From Aeromonas dhakensis (lineage in GTDB: Bacteria; Pseudomonadota; Gammaproteobacteria; Enterobacterales; Aeromonadaceae), in assembly GCF_000820305.1 (NCBI RefSeq), contig NZ_CDBH01000064.1, positions 62,001 through 126,000 of the forward strand: a DNA stretch of 64,000 nt, read 5' to 3'. The first letter of the stretch is position 1. Each line of letters opens with the position of its first letter. The position numbers and the translations under genes were made by a program. The notes below the pieces were generated by a model, which saw only the letters and a list, made by a program, of their open reading frames with translations, was not told where the DNA came from and searched no databases. This document shows, piece after piece, positions 1 through 12,327 of this stretch.

Positions 1-98
1 GGCAGGCGGCGCAGCTGGCTCAGACGGTGCATTTTATTCTCGCCAATGACTATCTGTCGGGGCGGATGATCGAGCTCGACGGCGGCTTGCGCCTCTAA
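1..98 (+). CDS. Short-chain dehydrogenase/reductase, C-terminal end (partial)
   Basis: Only the last 31 codons are present, reading in frame from base 3 to a TAA at 96-98. The end has the typical classical SDR C-terminus, in which a tyrosine-serine/glycine pair precedes a hydrophobic strand and an LDGG turn (YLSGRMIELDGG). This is the substrate-loop/dimer-interface end of FabG- or FolM-like reductases. The catalytic Ser-Tyr-Lys part lies outside the window, so the substrate cannot be judged. A hairpin terminator follows 22 bases after the stop. Confidence 0.7.
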   Translation, partial: QAAQLAQTVHFILANDYLSGRMIELDGGLRL

Positions 99-119
99 AT
101 TCCAGCTCTCTTTTGCAGA

Positions 120-150
120 TGCCCCTGGCCCTCGGCGCAGGGGCATTTTT
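120..150 (+). terminator. Rho-independent terminator of the SDR gene
   Basis: A TGCCCCT stem (120-126) pairs with AGGGGCA (139-145) and is followed directly by a run of five T. It closes the upstream SDR transcript. Confidence 0.8.
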
Positions 151-487
151 ATTGAAACGTTTGTCAGCAGTCAGGTTTGCCGAGCTCGGCTGCAAGCTGC
201 ATTCTCATGCAGGTCTTATCCGCAAAAAGGGGGCTCAGGTCATGGAAAAATGTGAAATATCAACGTGTCTTTCTTAATTTGAACCAGCTCACAGGCCCCC
301 GGGGTCAGTGCTGTAAAATTGCGCGCGGTCAAGGCGGTGCATGATTGACGGTACGAGGGATTGCGGTCGGAATAGTCATGCAATATAGTTGCCGCCTTTT
401 TCACGGGGTACGGATTTCTAGCCCCTCCCATATTGCGCGCAGTATGAATACGGACGCTCTGCCGCCGCCTAATTAAACAGGATTGAG
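151..487. other. Leader region of the arcD-type gene
   Basis: There is no convincing gene in this gap. The best promoter match is listed separately at 361-389. An ArgR half-site-like TATGAATA lies at 443-450, but I see no second half-site in register, so arginine repression is only a possibility. I see no FNR box. Confidence 0.4.
361..389 (+). promoter_or_regulatory. Candidate sigma-70 promoter for the arcD-type gene
   Basis: TTGCGG and TATAGT are separated by 17 bases, about 100 bases before the start codon. The match is by eye only. Confidence 0.45.
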
Positions 488-1924
488 ATGGACAAGAAAC
501 TGGGGCTTGGCGCCCTCATCTCGCTGGTGATCGGCTCCATGGTCGGTGCCGGGGTCTTCAGTCTGCCGCAAAACATCGCCGCTCATGCCAGTGCCGGGGC
601 CGTCGCTTTGGGATGGGCCATCACAGGTATCGGCATGATCTGCCTCGCGCTGGTGTATCAGAATCTCTCCATGCGTCGCCCGGATCTTGATGGCGGCATC
701 TTCAGCTATGCCAAGGCCGGTTTCGGCGATTTCATCGGCTTCAACGCCGCCTGGGGCTACTGGCTCTGCCAGCTGCTGGCCAACGTCTCCTACGCCATCG
801 TGGTGTTCAGCGCACTGAGCTACTTCTTCGACACGCCGGACAACGTCATCTTCGGTGACGGCAACACCCCGGTGGCCATCACGCTCGCCTCCATCCTCAT
901 CTGGTCGGTACACGCTCTGGTGCTGCGCGGCATCCAGGTGGCGGCGCTGGTGAACATAGTCACCACCATCGCCAAGATGGTGCCACTCATCGTCTTCTGC
1001 GTGGCCATCCTGCTCGCTTTCAACATGGATACCTTCACCCTGGACATCTGGGGTCAGGGTACCCCTGAGCTGGGCTCGGTGATGGATCAGGTCAAGTCCA
1101 CCATGAAGGTGACGCTCTGGGTCTTCATCGGCATCGAGGGGGCCGTGGTGGTCTCCGCCCGTGCCCGCCATCGCAAGGACGTAGGCCGTGCCACCGTGCT
1201 GGCACTGCTGGGGGCCCTGACGCTCTACGTCATGGTGACCCTGTTCTCGCTGGGGGTCATGAACCAGCCGCAACTGGCGGCCCTCAAGAACCCCTCCACC
1301 GCCATGATCCTGGAAGCCGTGGTCGGCCCCTGGGGCGCCTGGCTCATCAACATCGGCCTGGTCATCTCTGTGATGGGAGCCCTGCTGAGCTGGACCGTGC
1401 TGGCGGCGGAAGTACCCTACATCGCGGGCAAGACCGGCGTCTTCCCCGGCTGGTTCGCCAAGGAGAACAAGAACGGCTCGCCGCAGGTGTCGCTCTGGTG
1501 CTCCACCTGCCTGGTACAGACCTTCCTCATCATCATCTATTTCCAGAGCAGCACCTATCTGGCGCTGGTCAACATCGCCACCTCGGCAGCGCTGGTACCC
1601 TACGTCTTCTCCGGCGCCTACGGGCTGAAGCTGGCGCTGAAAGGGGAGACCTACGCAGGCCAGCCTCATCAGCGCAAGCGTGACCTCTTCCTGGCGCTGG
1701 TGGCGACCGTCTATGGCTGCTGGCTGGTCTATGCCGCCGGGGTCGAGTACCTGCTGCTGGTGGCGCTGCTCTACAGCCCCGGCATCTTCATCTACTGGAA
1801 GGCGCGCCAGCACCATGGGCTGCGCGGCCTCAACCGGCTGGAGCAGGGGATGACGGCGGCCCTGCTCGGTTGCGCCGTGCTGGCCTTCTACAAGGTGATG
1901 GACGGTACCATTCCCTTGAGTTAA
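488..1924 (+). CDS. arcD: Arginine:ornithine antiporter, APC superfamily (ArcD type)
   Basis: This 478-residue inner-membrane protein has about twelve hydrophobic segments and the N-terminal APC signature IGSMVGAGVFSLPQN (about residues 16-30), typical of the basic amino-acid/polyamine antiporter family. Such proteins exchange external arginine for ornithine in the arginine deiminase pathway. The start is set by an AGGATTGAG sequence just before the ATG. No arcABC genes lie next to it in this window, so substrate is inferred from family resemblance; lysine/cadaverine or other basic amino-acid exchange remains possible. It is monocistronic, with a strong terminator immediately after the stop. 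Confidence 0.8.
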   Translation: MDKKLGLGALISLVIGSMVGAGVFSLPQNIAAHASAGAVALGWAITGIGMICLALVYQNLSMRRPDLDGGIFSYAKAGFGDFIGFNAAWGYWLCQLLANVSYAIVVFSALSYFFDTPDNVIFGDGNTPVAITLASILIWSVHALVLRGIQVAALVNIVTTIAKMVPLIVFCVAILLAFNMDTFTLDIWGQGTPELGSVMDQVKSTMKVTLWVFIGIEGAVVVSARARHRKDVGRATVLALLGALTLYVMVTLFSLGVMNQPQLAALKNPSTAMILEAVVGPWGAWLINIGLVISVMGALLSWTVLAAEVPYIAGKTGVFPGWFAKENKNGSPQVSLWCSTCLVQTFLIIIYFQSSTYLALVNIATSAALVPYVFSGAYGLKLALKGETYAGQPHQRKRDLFLALVATVYGCWLVYAAGVEYLLLVALLYSPGIFIYWKARQHHGLRGLNRLEQGMTAALLGCAVLAFYKVMDGTIPLS

Positions 1925-1934
1925 CCGGCACAAT

Positions 1935-1966
1935 AAAGAGATGGCCCAAGGGCCATCTCTTTTTTT
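1935..1966 (+). terminator. Rho-independent terminator after arcD
   Basis: A long perfect stem (AAAGAGATGGCCC with GGGCCATCTCTTT) runs straight into a T tract. Confidence 0.9.
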
Positions 1967-2015
1967 ATGTGCTGCACACGACTCGGTGCGCGGCAGAGCC
2001 TCGGAAGGAATTTTT

Positions 2016-2804
2016 ATGCTGTTTATGGGTTATCTGCTGCTGGGGGCATTCGCCGGCATGCTGGCGGGATTGTTCGGCATCGGCGGCGGTCTCATCATAG
2101 TGCCCGTGCTGGTACTGAGCTTTCACGCCCAGGGCGTCGCCCCCGACATCATTACCCATCTGGCACTCGGCACCTCGCTGCCCACCATGATCTTCACCGG
2201 CTTCAGCTCCCTGCGCGCCCACCAGGAGGCCGGGGCGGTGGACTGGGTAATGATCCGCCGGCTTGGCGCCGGCATGCTGGTCGGGGCCTGGCTCGGCGGC
2301 ATGACCGCCAATCTGCTCAGCGCCAGTACCCTCAACATCATCATCGGCTGCTTCGCCTGGACCATGGCACTGCAGATGGGGCTCAACCTCAAGCCCAAGG
2401 CGGAGCGTCATCTGCCGGGGGCGCTCGGCACCGGCATCGCCGGCACCCTCATCGGCTGGATGTCGGCCTTGTTCGGCATCGGTGGTGGCTCGCTGACCGT
2501 GCCTTATCTGAGCTGGAACAGCGTGCCGATGCGCAACGCCGTGGCGGCCTCCGCCGCCTGCAGCATGCCCATCGCCCTGGCCGGCAGCCTCAGCTACCTC
2601 TACGCCGGCTGGGGCAACCCGGATCTGCCAGAGTGGAGCCTGGGGTTCATCTATCTGCCGGCGCTGCTCGGCATAGTGCTCACCAGTACCCAGTTTGCCC
2701 GGGTGGGGGCCAGGCTGGCGCACCGGCTCTCGCCCCAGCGGCTCAAGCAGGCGTTCGCCCTGCTGATGCTGCTGGTGGGGGCCAAATTCATGCTGTTTAG
2801 CTGA
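2016..2804 (+). CDS. Sulfite exporter TauE/SafE family membrane protein
   Basis: A 262-residue integral membrane protein with the internal duplication typical of TauE/SafE (formerly DUF81): GLFGIGGG near residue 18 in the first half and ALFGIGGGSLTVPYL near residue 150 in the second. The family exports small sulfur-containing or organic anions; the substrate here is unknown. The ATG at 2016 is preferred over upstream in-frame codons because AAGGAA lies just before it and because the upstream codons run through the preceding terminator. It stands alone between the arcD terminator and the 4.5S RNA promoter. Confidence 0.8.
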   Translation: MLFMGYLLLGAFAGMLAGLFGIGGGLIIVPVLVLSFHAQGVAPDIITHLALGTSLPTMIFTGFSSLRAHQEAGAVDWVMIRRLGAGMLVGAWLGGMTANLLSASTLNIIIGCFAWTMALQMGLNLKPKAERHLPGALGTGIAGTLIGWMSALFGIGGGSLTVPYLSWNSVPMRNAVAASAACSMPIALAGSLSYLYAGWGNPDLPEWSLGFIYLPALLGIVLTSTQFARVGARLAHRLSPQRLKQAFALLMLLVGAKFMLFS

Positions 2805-2862
2805 ACCCTTGGCCAGATTGTTGAAAAATAAGGCGAACGGCACGGACGAGGGCAGAAAGCCG

Positions 2863-2891
2863 TTGCATTGAGGGGCCAGTTTGCCTATTCT
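2863..2891 (+). promoter_or_regulatory. Sigma-70 promoter of ffs
   Basis: TTGCAT and TATTCT are spaced by 17 bases and end 6-7 bases before the expected 5' end of the 4.5S RNA. Confidence 0.6.
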
Positions 2892-2897
2892 CCTCGC

Positions 2898-3010
2898 CGG
2901 TGGTCCTATTGGTCCTCTCGCATTGATAACCCGTCGACCTGGTCAGGACCGGAAGGTAGCAGCCAAGGCGGGGGACTCGAGTGCCGGGATGTGGCTGGTA
3001 GGGCCACCAC
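2898..3010 (+). ncRNA. ffs: 4.5S RNA of the signal recognition particle
   Basis: The conserved SRP domain IV is unmistakable: GGTCAGGACCGGAAGGTAGC followed by AGCCAAGG and the returning GTGCCGGGATGTGGCTGGTA arm. The ends GGTGGTCC and GGGCCACC pair to close the long hairpin, giving about 113 nt, the usual bacterial 4.5S length. The RNA binds Ffh and targets inner-membrane proteins to the translocon. The exact ends are estimated from pairing. Confidence 0.95.
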
Positions 3011-3393
3011 TTGTTTCTGCCATTCAATAAGTTACAGCTAATACCCCTCTGCAGAGCTCTTGGTCATCCACTTGATGTGGATGAGTCTGGCGTCTTCATC
3101 CCATATTTCCGGCTCTCTGCCGCAAGCTCTCAGGTGCGACCGCAAGGTGATCCTGGAACCCAACGCGAACGTCCCCCCCTTGATCTTCCACGCAGTTCCC
3201 TTGGGATCATGTTTCCCTCAGTCGCTTTCCGTGGCCTCTATTGCCTTTGCATTCTCTTTGTTCTCACCACGCTACAACCCCTTTTTGAAAGAGAAGGGCT
3301 TGCCGTACGCCTACGGCCAGGCGCTGGAGGCGCCAGACCGTCGGCAATCCCATGCACTTGCTGGCCTGACGGGCAACGGCCGGCGCAGTGACA
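3011..3393. other. Intergenic region with no supported gene
   Basis: Open frames cross this stretch but none has a ribosome site or a recognisable family. A short inverted repeat (CATCCAC-TTGAT-GTGGATG, 3065-3083) is the only structure I see. It may contain the end of the ffs transcript and a decayed segment. Confidence 0.4.
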
Positions 3394-4314
3394 TCAGGCC
3401 AGCTGCGCTCGCTTCTCGATCAGGAAATCCATCAGCGCCCGGATCTTGGCCGGCATCTGGGCCCGCGACGGCACATAGAGATAAAACCCCGGGAAGGGGG
3501 GGCACCAGGGGGAGAGCACCCGCACCAGTGATCCGTCACTCAGGTGCTGGCGCACCCGCAGATCCAGGTGTTTGACCAGCCCCACCCCCTGCAGGGCCGC
3601 CTGCAGCATGCTGTCGTCGTCGTTGAACACGGCGTTGCCCTTGGGATCGACGATCTGGGTGTGCTGCTCCTCATCGGGGGAGGTGAACGACCAGCGGTCG
3701 ATGGTGTTGCTGGAGGTGAAGCGGTAGGCCAGGCAGTTGTGCCGGGTGAGGTCGCCCGGGGTCTGCGGCGTGCCATGCTGCCTGAAATAGTCGGGTGAGC
3801 CGACAATGGCCATGGTCAAAGGCGGGGTGATGGGCACCGCCACCACGTGTTCATCCAGGCTCTCTCCCAGGCGAATACCGGCATCCATCCCGTCGGCGAT
3901 GATGTTGGAAAACCCGTCCGCCATCACCAGCTCCAGCCGCAGCTTGGGATGGCGCGCCAGAAACTCCCCCATGTGCGGCTCGAGCAGCAGCCTGGCGGCG
4001 ATGCGCGAACTGTTGATGCGAATAAGGCCCGAGGGCTCAAGGTGGGAGTCATTGAGCTCGCTCACCACCCGCTCGATGGCCGTGAGGGAGGGTTGCAGCA
4101 CATCCAGCAGGCGTTGCCCCTCCTCGGTCAGCGACATGTCGCGGGTAGTGCGGTTGAGCAGCCGCACCTGCAGCTGCTGCTCCAGCCCCTTGAGGTGCTG
4201 GGAGAGGGCGGCGCGGGTCACCCCCATCTCGGTGGCGGCCTTGGTGAAGCTGCGATGACGGGCGATGTGGGCAAACCACGTCAGTGACGCGACGAGTGAA
4301 GGTTCTATGGGCAT
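3394..4314 (-). CDS. LysR-family transcriptional regulator
   Basis: A 306-residue protein with an N-terminal winged helix-turn-helix (FTKAATEMGVTRAALSQHLK, about residues 23-42) and a LysR effector domain from about residue 90. The RTTRDMSLTEEG wing is typical of the subgroup that often regulates divergent oxidoreductase or hydrolase genes. It is divergent from the hydrolase at 4438 across about 120 bases, so autoregulation and control of that operon are likely. The inducer cannot be read from the sequence. Confidence 0.88.
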   Translation of the reverse strand: MPIEPSLVASLTWFAHIARHRSFTKAATEMGVTRAALSQHLKGLEQQLQVRLLNRTTRDMSLTEEGQRLLDVLQPSLTAIERVVSELNDSHLEPSGLIRINSSRIAARLLLEPHMGEFLARHPKLRLELVMADGFSNIIADGMDAGIRLGESLDEHVVAVPITPPLTMAIVGSPDYFRQHGTPQTPGDLTRHNCLAYRFTSSNTIDRWSFTSPDEEQHTQIVDPKGNAVFNDDDSMLQAALQGVGLVKHLDLRVRQHLSDGSLVRVLSPWCPPFPGFYLYVPSRAQMPAKIRALMDFLIEKRAQLA

Positions 4315-4437
4315 TTGTTTAGTCTGGCTAATCAGTCATGTCTTGATAGGTGCGTATATCTAGCTCAATAGACTTACTACTATTAGCTCGAACTCGCGTC
4401 AAGCATGACGACCCTGAACCTAACGGAGAGCCCGACC

Positions 4438-5355
4438 ATGTTCCATGTCACCTTCCCCAATCGCAACGGCCAAGGCATCACCATGGCTGCCATCGTTCAC
4501 TTCCCGCCGCACTTCGATGAGCGCAAGCAGTACCCGGCGGTCGTGGTCTCCCACCCCGGCGGCGGCGTGAAGGAGCAGACCGCGGGCCTGTACGCCAGCA
4601 AGCTGGCCGAGCAGGGCCTCATCGCCATCGCCTTTGACCGCTCCTATCAGGGCGAGAGCTCGGGCGAGCCGCGTCAGCTGGAGAACCCCCACGTCAGCAC
4701 CGAGGATGTCAGCGCCGTGGTGGACTACCTGACCACGCTGCCCTATGTCGACGAGAACCGGATCGGGGCCATGGGTATCTGCGCCGGCGCCGGCTACAGC
4801 GCCAATGCCGCCATCCAGGATCGCCGCATCAAGGCGCTCGGCATGGTCAGCGCGGTCAACATCGGCCAGATGTTCCGCAATGGCTGGGACAACAGCGTCA
4901 AGGATGCCGATGCCACAGGCTATCTGGCGTTCGGCTCCCAGGCGCGCACCACGGATGCGACCGGCACCGCCTACGCCACCATCCCCTTGGCGCCCCTGCG
5001 TGAAGAGGATGCCCCCAACGAGGAGCTGCGCGAAGCCTGGGAGTACTACCACACCCCGCGCTGCGAGCACCCCAACGCGCCGGGCTTTGCCCTGACCCGC
5101 AACCTGAACCAGATCATCACCTACGACGCCTATCACAAGGCCGAGGCCTTCCTGACCCAGCCGATCCTGGCGGTGGCTGGCAGTGTGGCCGGCAGCAAGT
5201 GGATGAGCGATGACCTGTTGGCGCGCGCCGCGAGCACTGACAAGACCCTGCATGTGGTGGAGGGGGCCAACCACATGTCCCTCTACGACGTGCCCCGCCA
5301 TGTCGACGAGGCCGTCGCCAAGCTGGCCCCCTTCTTCCTGCGGACCCTGAACTAA
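4438..5355 (+). CDS. Alpha/beta hydrolase with Cys nucleophile (dienelactone-hydrolase-like), copy 1
   Basis: A 305-residue cytoplasmic protein. The nucleophile elbow reads GICAGAG (Cys115), so the usual Ser is a Cys as in dienelactone hydrolases; a late histidine lies in EGANHMSLYD. The oxyanion/lid region carries SHPGGGVKEQTAG. An ATG lies 33 bases upstream in frame but lacks a ribosome site, whereas GGAGAG sits 7 bases before the chosen start. It is followed after 49 bases by a paralogue (5405) and then a reductase, probably one operon under the divergent LysR. Substrate unknown. Confidence 0.75.
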   Translation: MFHVTFPNRNGQGITMAAIVHFPPHFDERKQYPAVVVSHPGGGVKEQTAGLYASKLAEQGLIAIAFDRSYQGESSGEPRQLENPHVSTEDVSAVVDYLTTLPYVDENRIGAMGICAGAGYSANAAIQDRRIKALGMVSAVNIGQMFRNGWDNSVKDADATGYLAFGSQARTTDATGTAYATIPLAPLREEDAPNEELREAWEYYHTPRCEHPNAPGFALTRNLNQIITYDAYHKAEAFLTQPILAVAGSVAGSKWMSDDLLARAASTDKTLHVVEGANHMSLYDVPRHVDEAVAKLAPFFLRTLN

Positions 5356-5404
5356 TCGGCCCGCGAGAGGGGGAAGCCCCTCTCGCTTATCGAGGAGCAT
5401 CATC

Positions 5405-6334
5405 ATGAGCAATGTATTGAACCTGACCTATCAGAACCTGGGCTGGCAGACGGCGGCCGACCTCTACCTGCCGCCCGATTTCGACGAGCAAAAGCGCTAC
5501 CCGGCCATCGTCAGCACCCACCCCATCGGCAGCTGCAAGGAGCAGACCGCCGGCAATGTCTACGCCAAGGGGCTGGCTGCGGCGGGGTTCGTGGTGCTGG
5601 TCCACGATGCCAGCTTCCAGGGCGCCAGCGGCGGTGAGCCGCGCTTTATCGAGGATCCGGCCATTCGGGTCTCCGACATCCGCTTCGCGGTGGACTACCT
5701 GCAATCTCTCTCTTACGTGGACAGCGATCGCATCGGTGCCATCGGCGTGTGCGGCGGCGGCGCCTACACCATCCATGCGGGCATCACGGATCACCGCCTC
5801 AAGGCGCTGGTCTCCATCACAGGGGTCAACTATGGCCGCCTGATCCGCGAAGGCTTCGCCCAGTTCAAGCCTCTTGAGCTGGCCCAGAGCATAGCTCGGA
5901 TGCGCACGGCGCAGGCGCAAGGGAGCGCCACTGAACCCGCCGATCTGCTGCCGGCGTCAGTGGCGGCGGCCACCGCGGCAGGCATCACCGACATCGACGT
6001 GCTGGAGGCCACCGAGTACTACAAGACGGCGCGCGGCCAGCAGTCTCACGGTGCGACCCGCCAGCTGATGTCCTTCACCGGCGCCGCCATGGGGTGGGAT
6101 GCCTTCCTCCATGCCGAGGTGCTGCTGACCCAGCCGCTGATGGTGGTCATCGGCGACAAGGCGGGGGGCTTTGGCGCCTATCGGGATGGCTGGGAGATCT
6201 ACGGCCGCGCCGCCTCCACCGACAAGCACATCGTCGTGGCCGAAGGCTGGTCCCATTACGACCTCTACGACAAAGCCGAGCCGGTGGCCATCGCCATGGC
6301 AAGCGTGGTGCCCTTCTTCCAGCGCACCCTGTGA
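5405..6334 (+). CDS. Alpha/beta hydrolase with Cys nucleophile, copy 2
   Basis: A 309-residue paralogue of the preceding gene, sharing the THP..G..KEQTAG segment, the DASFQG/DRSYQG loop and a GVCGGG elbow (Cys116), with a C-terminal histidine in [16 protein letters not shown] lies before the ATG. Pairing of two diverged copies suggests an old tandem duplication with possible substrate split. The family (PF01738/YcjY-like) hydrolyses small esters or lactones; the true substrate is not evident. Confidence 0.75.
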   Translation: MSNVLNLTYQNLGWQTAADLYLPPDFDEQKRYPAIVSTHPIGSCKEQTAGNVYAKGLAAAGFVVLVHDASFQGASGGEPRFIEDPAIRVSDIRFAVDYLQSLSYVDSDRIGAIGVCGGGAYTIHAGITDHRLKALVSITGVNYGRLIREGFAQFKPLELAQSIARMRTAQAQGSATEPADLLPASVAAATAAGITDIDVLEATEYYKTARGQQSHGATRQLMSFTGAAMGWDAFLHAEVLLTQPLMVVIGDKAGGFGAYRDGWEIYGRAASTDKHIVVAEGWSHYDLYDKAEPVAIAMASVVPFFQRTL

Positions 6335-6389
6335 TCCCGCGGTGGGGGCATCCCCACCCATTCAAGCGACAAACGAAAGGTCAACCGAT

Positions 6390-7028
6390 ATGCGAAACGT
6401 ACTGATCCTCGGCGCCAGCGGCCAGATAGCCCGGTGGGTGGTCAAGGGGCTCGCCGGGCAGGGCGACATCCGCCAGACCCTGCTGCTGCGCGACCCCAAA
6501 AAGTTGAGCGGCCGTGAGCCGGCCAACGCCAGGGTGGTGATCGGCAGCGTGCTGGACAAGCCGCTGCTCAAGGAGGCGATGGCAGGACAAGAGATCGTCT
6601 ACGCCAACCTCAGTGGCGACAACCTAGACAAACAGGCCCAGGCGGTCATCACCGCCATGCAGGCCGCTGGGGTGAAGCGCCTGGTCTTCGTGCTTTCCCT
6701 CGGGATCTACGACGAGGTGCCCGGCAAGTTCGGCGAGTGGAATCGCGGGATCATCGGCGAGGAGCTTAAACCCTACCGGCGCACGGCAGACGTCATCGAG
6801 GCATCGGGTCTGGACTACACCATCTTGCGCCCGGCCTGGCTGACCGATGAGGATGAAGTGGATTACGAGCTGACCGCCAAGGGCCAGCCCTTCCAGGGCA
6901 CTGTGGTGTCGCGCAGGAGCGTGGGGGATCTCATCACCCGGATCCTGGTCTCGCCCAAGCTGCATCTGGGGGAGAACCTTGGCATCCACCAACCGGGCAG
7001 CGATGGCGACAAGCCGTACTTTATGTAA
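6390..7028 (+). CDS. NAD(P)-binding atypical SDR (NAD(P)H-binding oxidoreductase)
   Basis: A 212-residue protein starting with a Rossmann glycine motif ([13 protein letters not shown], residues 4-16) and the RPAWLTDED segment seen in the NmrA/YwnB-like atypical SDRs. GAAAGG stands just before the ATG. It is the third gene behind the two hydrolases and ends 48 bases before the convergent LysR gene, so the set looks like an inducible detoxification or degradation operon. Reaction unknown. Confidence 0.75.
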   Translation: MRNVLILGASGQIARWVVKGLAGQGDIRQTLLLRDPKKLSGREPANARVVIGSVLDKPLLKEAMAGQEIVYANLSGDNLDKQAQAVITAMQAAGVKRLVFVLSLGIYDEVPGKFGEWNRGIIGEELKPYRRTADVIEASGLDYTILRPAWLTDEDEVDYELTAKGQPFQGTVVSRRSVGDLITRILVSPKLHLGENLGIHQPGSDGDKPYFM

Positions 7029-7076
7029 GGGGAGGCCAGGGCACTGGTCTGCGGCACCGGGACGGGGGCGCGGGCG

Positions 7077-8057
7077 TCATGTCGCTTGCAGCGACGCCAT
7101 GCCGGCCCGATGGGCCTGCTCCAGCTCATCGAGGTCGAGCATATAGGCGCGGTTGTCCGCGAGGCTGGCTATCGCCAGATCGATGAAGTGGCGTACCCGG
7201 GCGGGCTGGGCGGCGCGACTGCCGTAGTAGAGAAACAGGCTGAGCCTCTGGGTCATGTGCTCGAGCAGCAAGGGCACCAGGCGGCCGGCGCGAATATGCG
7301 CCGCCGCCGTCGGCCCGGCCAGCTGGCCGATGACATCGCCAGCCAGCACGGCCCCCAGCTCCACCATCTCGTCGTTGGTGGAGAGTGCCGGGCGCACCGG
7401 ATGCTCCTGCAGTTCGTCCCCTATCTTGACGTACCAGGGGATCAGGCGTCCGTTGCCGGCGTGGCGAAAGGCACTGCAGCGATGCAGGGCAAGATCGTGC
7501 AGGGTGAGGGGTACGCCATATTTGCGCAGATACGCGGGGGCGGCGCAGATGATGAGCTGCATGGGGAACAGGCGGCGCGCGATCAGCCCCTCCTGGGGCG
7601 AGATGCCGATGCGCAGCCCCACATCGACCCGCTCCTCCACCCAGTTGCCGACCCTGTCATCGAGCCGGATATCCGGCTGCACATCGGGATAGCGGCGGCA
7701 GTACTCCTCCAGCAGCGGCCCTATGACTGTCTGCACCACGGAGCGCGGGCCCACTATTCGCAGCGGGCCGGCGAACTCCTCACGGGTCTGGCGCGCCGCC
7801 GTCAGGGCCTGTTGCAGGCCGAGCAGGGCAGGCTGCGCCGCCTCCAGAAATCGTTGCCCCTCTTCGGTCAGCGACATGCTGCGGGTGGTGCGATGAAACA
7901 GGCGTACCCCCAGATAGCTTTCCAGCTGCCCGAGCGCCTTGCTGGCGGCCTGGGGAGAGATCTGCTGGGCCTCGGCCGCCTTGCTGAGGCTGCCCAGCTC
8001 GGCCGTGTGTACGAAGGTGGTGATGGAGCGCAATTCGTTGATCATGGTCTGGCTCAT
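7077..8057 (-). CDS. LysR-family transcriptional regulator
   Basis: A 326-residue LysR protein with an N-terminal helix-turn-helix (LSKAAEAQQISPQAASKAL, about residues 23-41) and the RTTRSMSLTEEG wing. The C-terminus is about 25 residues longer than typical. A second in-frame ATG four codons in is equally possible as start. It is divergent from the aldo/keto reductase at 8251 across about 190 bases, which is its likely target. Confidence 0.87.
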   Translation of the reverse strand: MSQTMINELRSITTFVHTAELGSLSKAAEAQQISPQAASKALGQLESYLGVRLFHRTTRSMSLTEEGQRFLEAAQPALLGLQQALTAARQTREEFAGPLRIVGPRSVVQTVIGPLLEEYCRRYPDVQPDIRLDDRVGNWVEERVDVGLRIGISPQEGLIARRLFPMQLIICAAPAYLRKYGVPLTLHDLALHRCSAFRHAGNGRLIPWYVKIGDELQEHPVRPALSTNDEMVELGAVLAGDVIGQLAGPTAAAHIRAGRLVPLLLEHMTQRLSLFLYYGSRAAQPARVRHFIDLAIASLADNRAYMLDLDELEQAHRAGMASLQAT

Positions 8058-8184
8058 GGATTTACATCATTTGGTTGTAACTGATTCCGCCATTTACCGT
8101 CTAGTTCGATGTTTATCCCATCTCTATAGTGCGTCCATCGACCGCGCCAGCCTTAAGCGCTTGACTCCCCTTCGGGTTGGTTGA

Positions 8185-9234
<1,050 letters not shown>

Positions 9235-9353
9235 GGCGCCCTGTTTGAAAGCGAGCCGTGCAAGGCACCCGGCCACTGCCGCGTGTCTTGGCAACGCTCG
9301 TGTCGCCCCGGTTCGCCGGGGCCCTTATGTTGTTATGACTCACAGGAGCCGCG

Positions 9354-10382
9354 ATGGCCGGTATTATCTCGTCTGTATTGCAATCGGGTCTGCCCGAACA
9401 CCAGGACTCAACCCAGTATCGGGCGGGCCGGTTTCACAATCTGGTGGCGCCTCCCGCGCGCAGTGTCTGGAAAGAGGTCGGGATCTGGCGTGACTTCCTG
9501 TTTGGCAAGCCCGCCGGCACCCTGCCGGATCGCGCCATCCCGGTGCAGGCCATGACCCTTGCGGATGTCATGGCGGCTCCGGATTTCAGCGTCTGGCGGC
9601 TGGGTCACTCCAGCCTGCTGCTCAAATTGCGCGGCCAGTTCTGGTTGACCGATCCCGTCTTCAGCGAGCGCGCCTCACCGCTCTCATGGCTCGGTCCCAA
9701 ACGCTGGCACACCCCGCCCATGGCTCTTGAGGATCTGCCGCCCCTGGCCGGGGTGATCCTCTCCCACGATCACTATGACCACCTGGATCACGCCACCATA
9801 GTGGCGCTGCAGGGGCGGGTGGCGCACTTCATCACCCCGCTCGGGGTCGGGGCCAGGCTCCGCGCCTGGGGCGTGCCGGCGCACAAGATCAGGGAGCTGG
9901 ACTGGTGGCAGCAGACCCGGGTCGATGGCATTGAGCTCATCGCCACGCCGGCCCAGCACTTCTCCGGCCGCGGCCTGAGCGATGGCAACCTGACTCTGTG
10001 GGCCTCCTGGGTCATCCGCAGCGATGATTTCAACCTGTTCTTCAGCGGCGACAGCGGCTATTTCGCCGGCTTCAAGGAGATAGGGGAGCTCCATGGCCCG
10101 TTTGACATGGCCTTTCTCGAGACGGGGGCCTACAACGAGCGCTGGGCCCATGTGCACATGTTTCCGGCCCAGACCGCGCAGGCGTTTCACGATCTGCGCG
10201 CAGCCTGGCTCTATCCCATCCACAACGGCACCTTCGATCTTGCCATGCACCCATGGGATGAGCCGCTGGAGCAGATCACCCGGCTGGCGGCCGAGCAGCA
10301 GATCCCGCTGACCACCCCCATGATGGGGGAACCGCTGACCTTGCAGGCCCCCCATGGTGGCAGCCCCTGGTGGCGGGAGTGA
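9354..10382 (+). CDS. Metallo-beta-lactamase-fold hydrolase (RomA/NAPE-PLD-like)
   Basis: A 342-residue protein with the di-zinc motif SHDHYDHLDH (about residues 138-147), a downstream histidine in ATPAQHFSGR, an aspartate in FFSGDSGYF and a terminal histidine in IHNGTFDL. The order matches the UlaG/RomA/NAPE-PLD branch of the superfamily. The cytoplasmic substrate is unknown; members include phosphodiesterases and lactonases. A GC-rich hairpin at 9305-9322 precedes it. Confidence 0.8.
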   Translation: MAGIISSVLQSGLPEHQDSTQYRAGRFHNLVAPPARSVWKEVGIWRDFLFGKPAGTLPDRAIPVQAMTLADVMAAPDFSVWRLGHSSLLLKLRGQFWLTDPVFSERASPLSWLGPKRWHTPPMALEDLPPLAGVILSHDHYDHLDHATIVALQGRVAHFITPLGVGARLRAWGVPAHKIRELDWWQQTRVDGIELIATPAQHFSGRGLSDGNLTLWASWVIRSDDFNLFFSGDSGYFAGFKEIGELHGPFDMAFLETGAYNERWAHVHMFPAQTAQAFHDLRAAWLYPIHNGTFDLAMHPWDEPLEQITRLAAEQQIPLTTPMMGEPLTLQAPHGGSPWWRE

Positions 10383-10491
10383 ACCTGGGTCTGGCTCAAG
10401 CGTGAAAACGGGCGCCCATGGCGGGCGCCCGCATCGTCGAGCCAGCGCCTGCTACCTTCACGCCGCTGCGATCGGGCGCAGCGGCGCCGCT

Positions 10492-12323
<1,832 letters not shown>

Positions 12324-12327
<4 letters not shown>

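Noticed and set aside
443..450. ArgR operator before arcD
   Set aside because: Only one half-site is seen and no partner in register, so it was not called.
473..1933. Long leftward open frame opposite the arcD gene
   Set aside because: It is His/Gln/Asp-rich antisense of a GC-rich gene, with no ribosome site or family; the rightward frame is a clear transporter.
3060..3575. Rightward frame of 171 codons overlapping the LysR 3' end
   Set aside because: No ribosome site, no recognisable motif, and half of it is antisense to a real gene.
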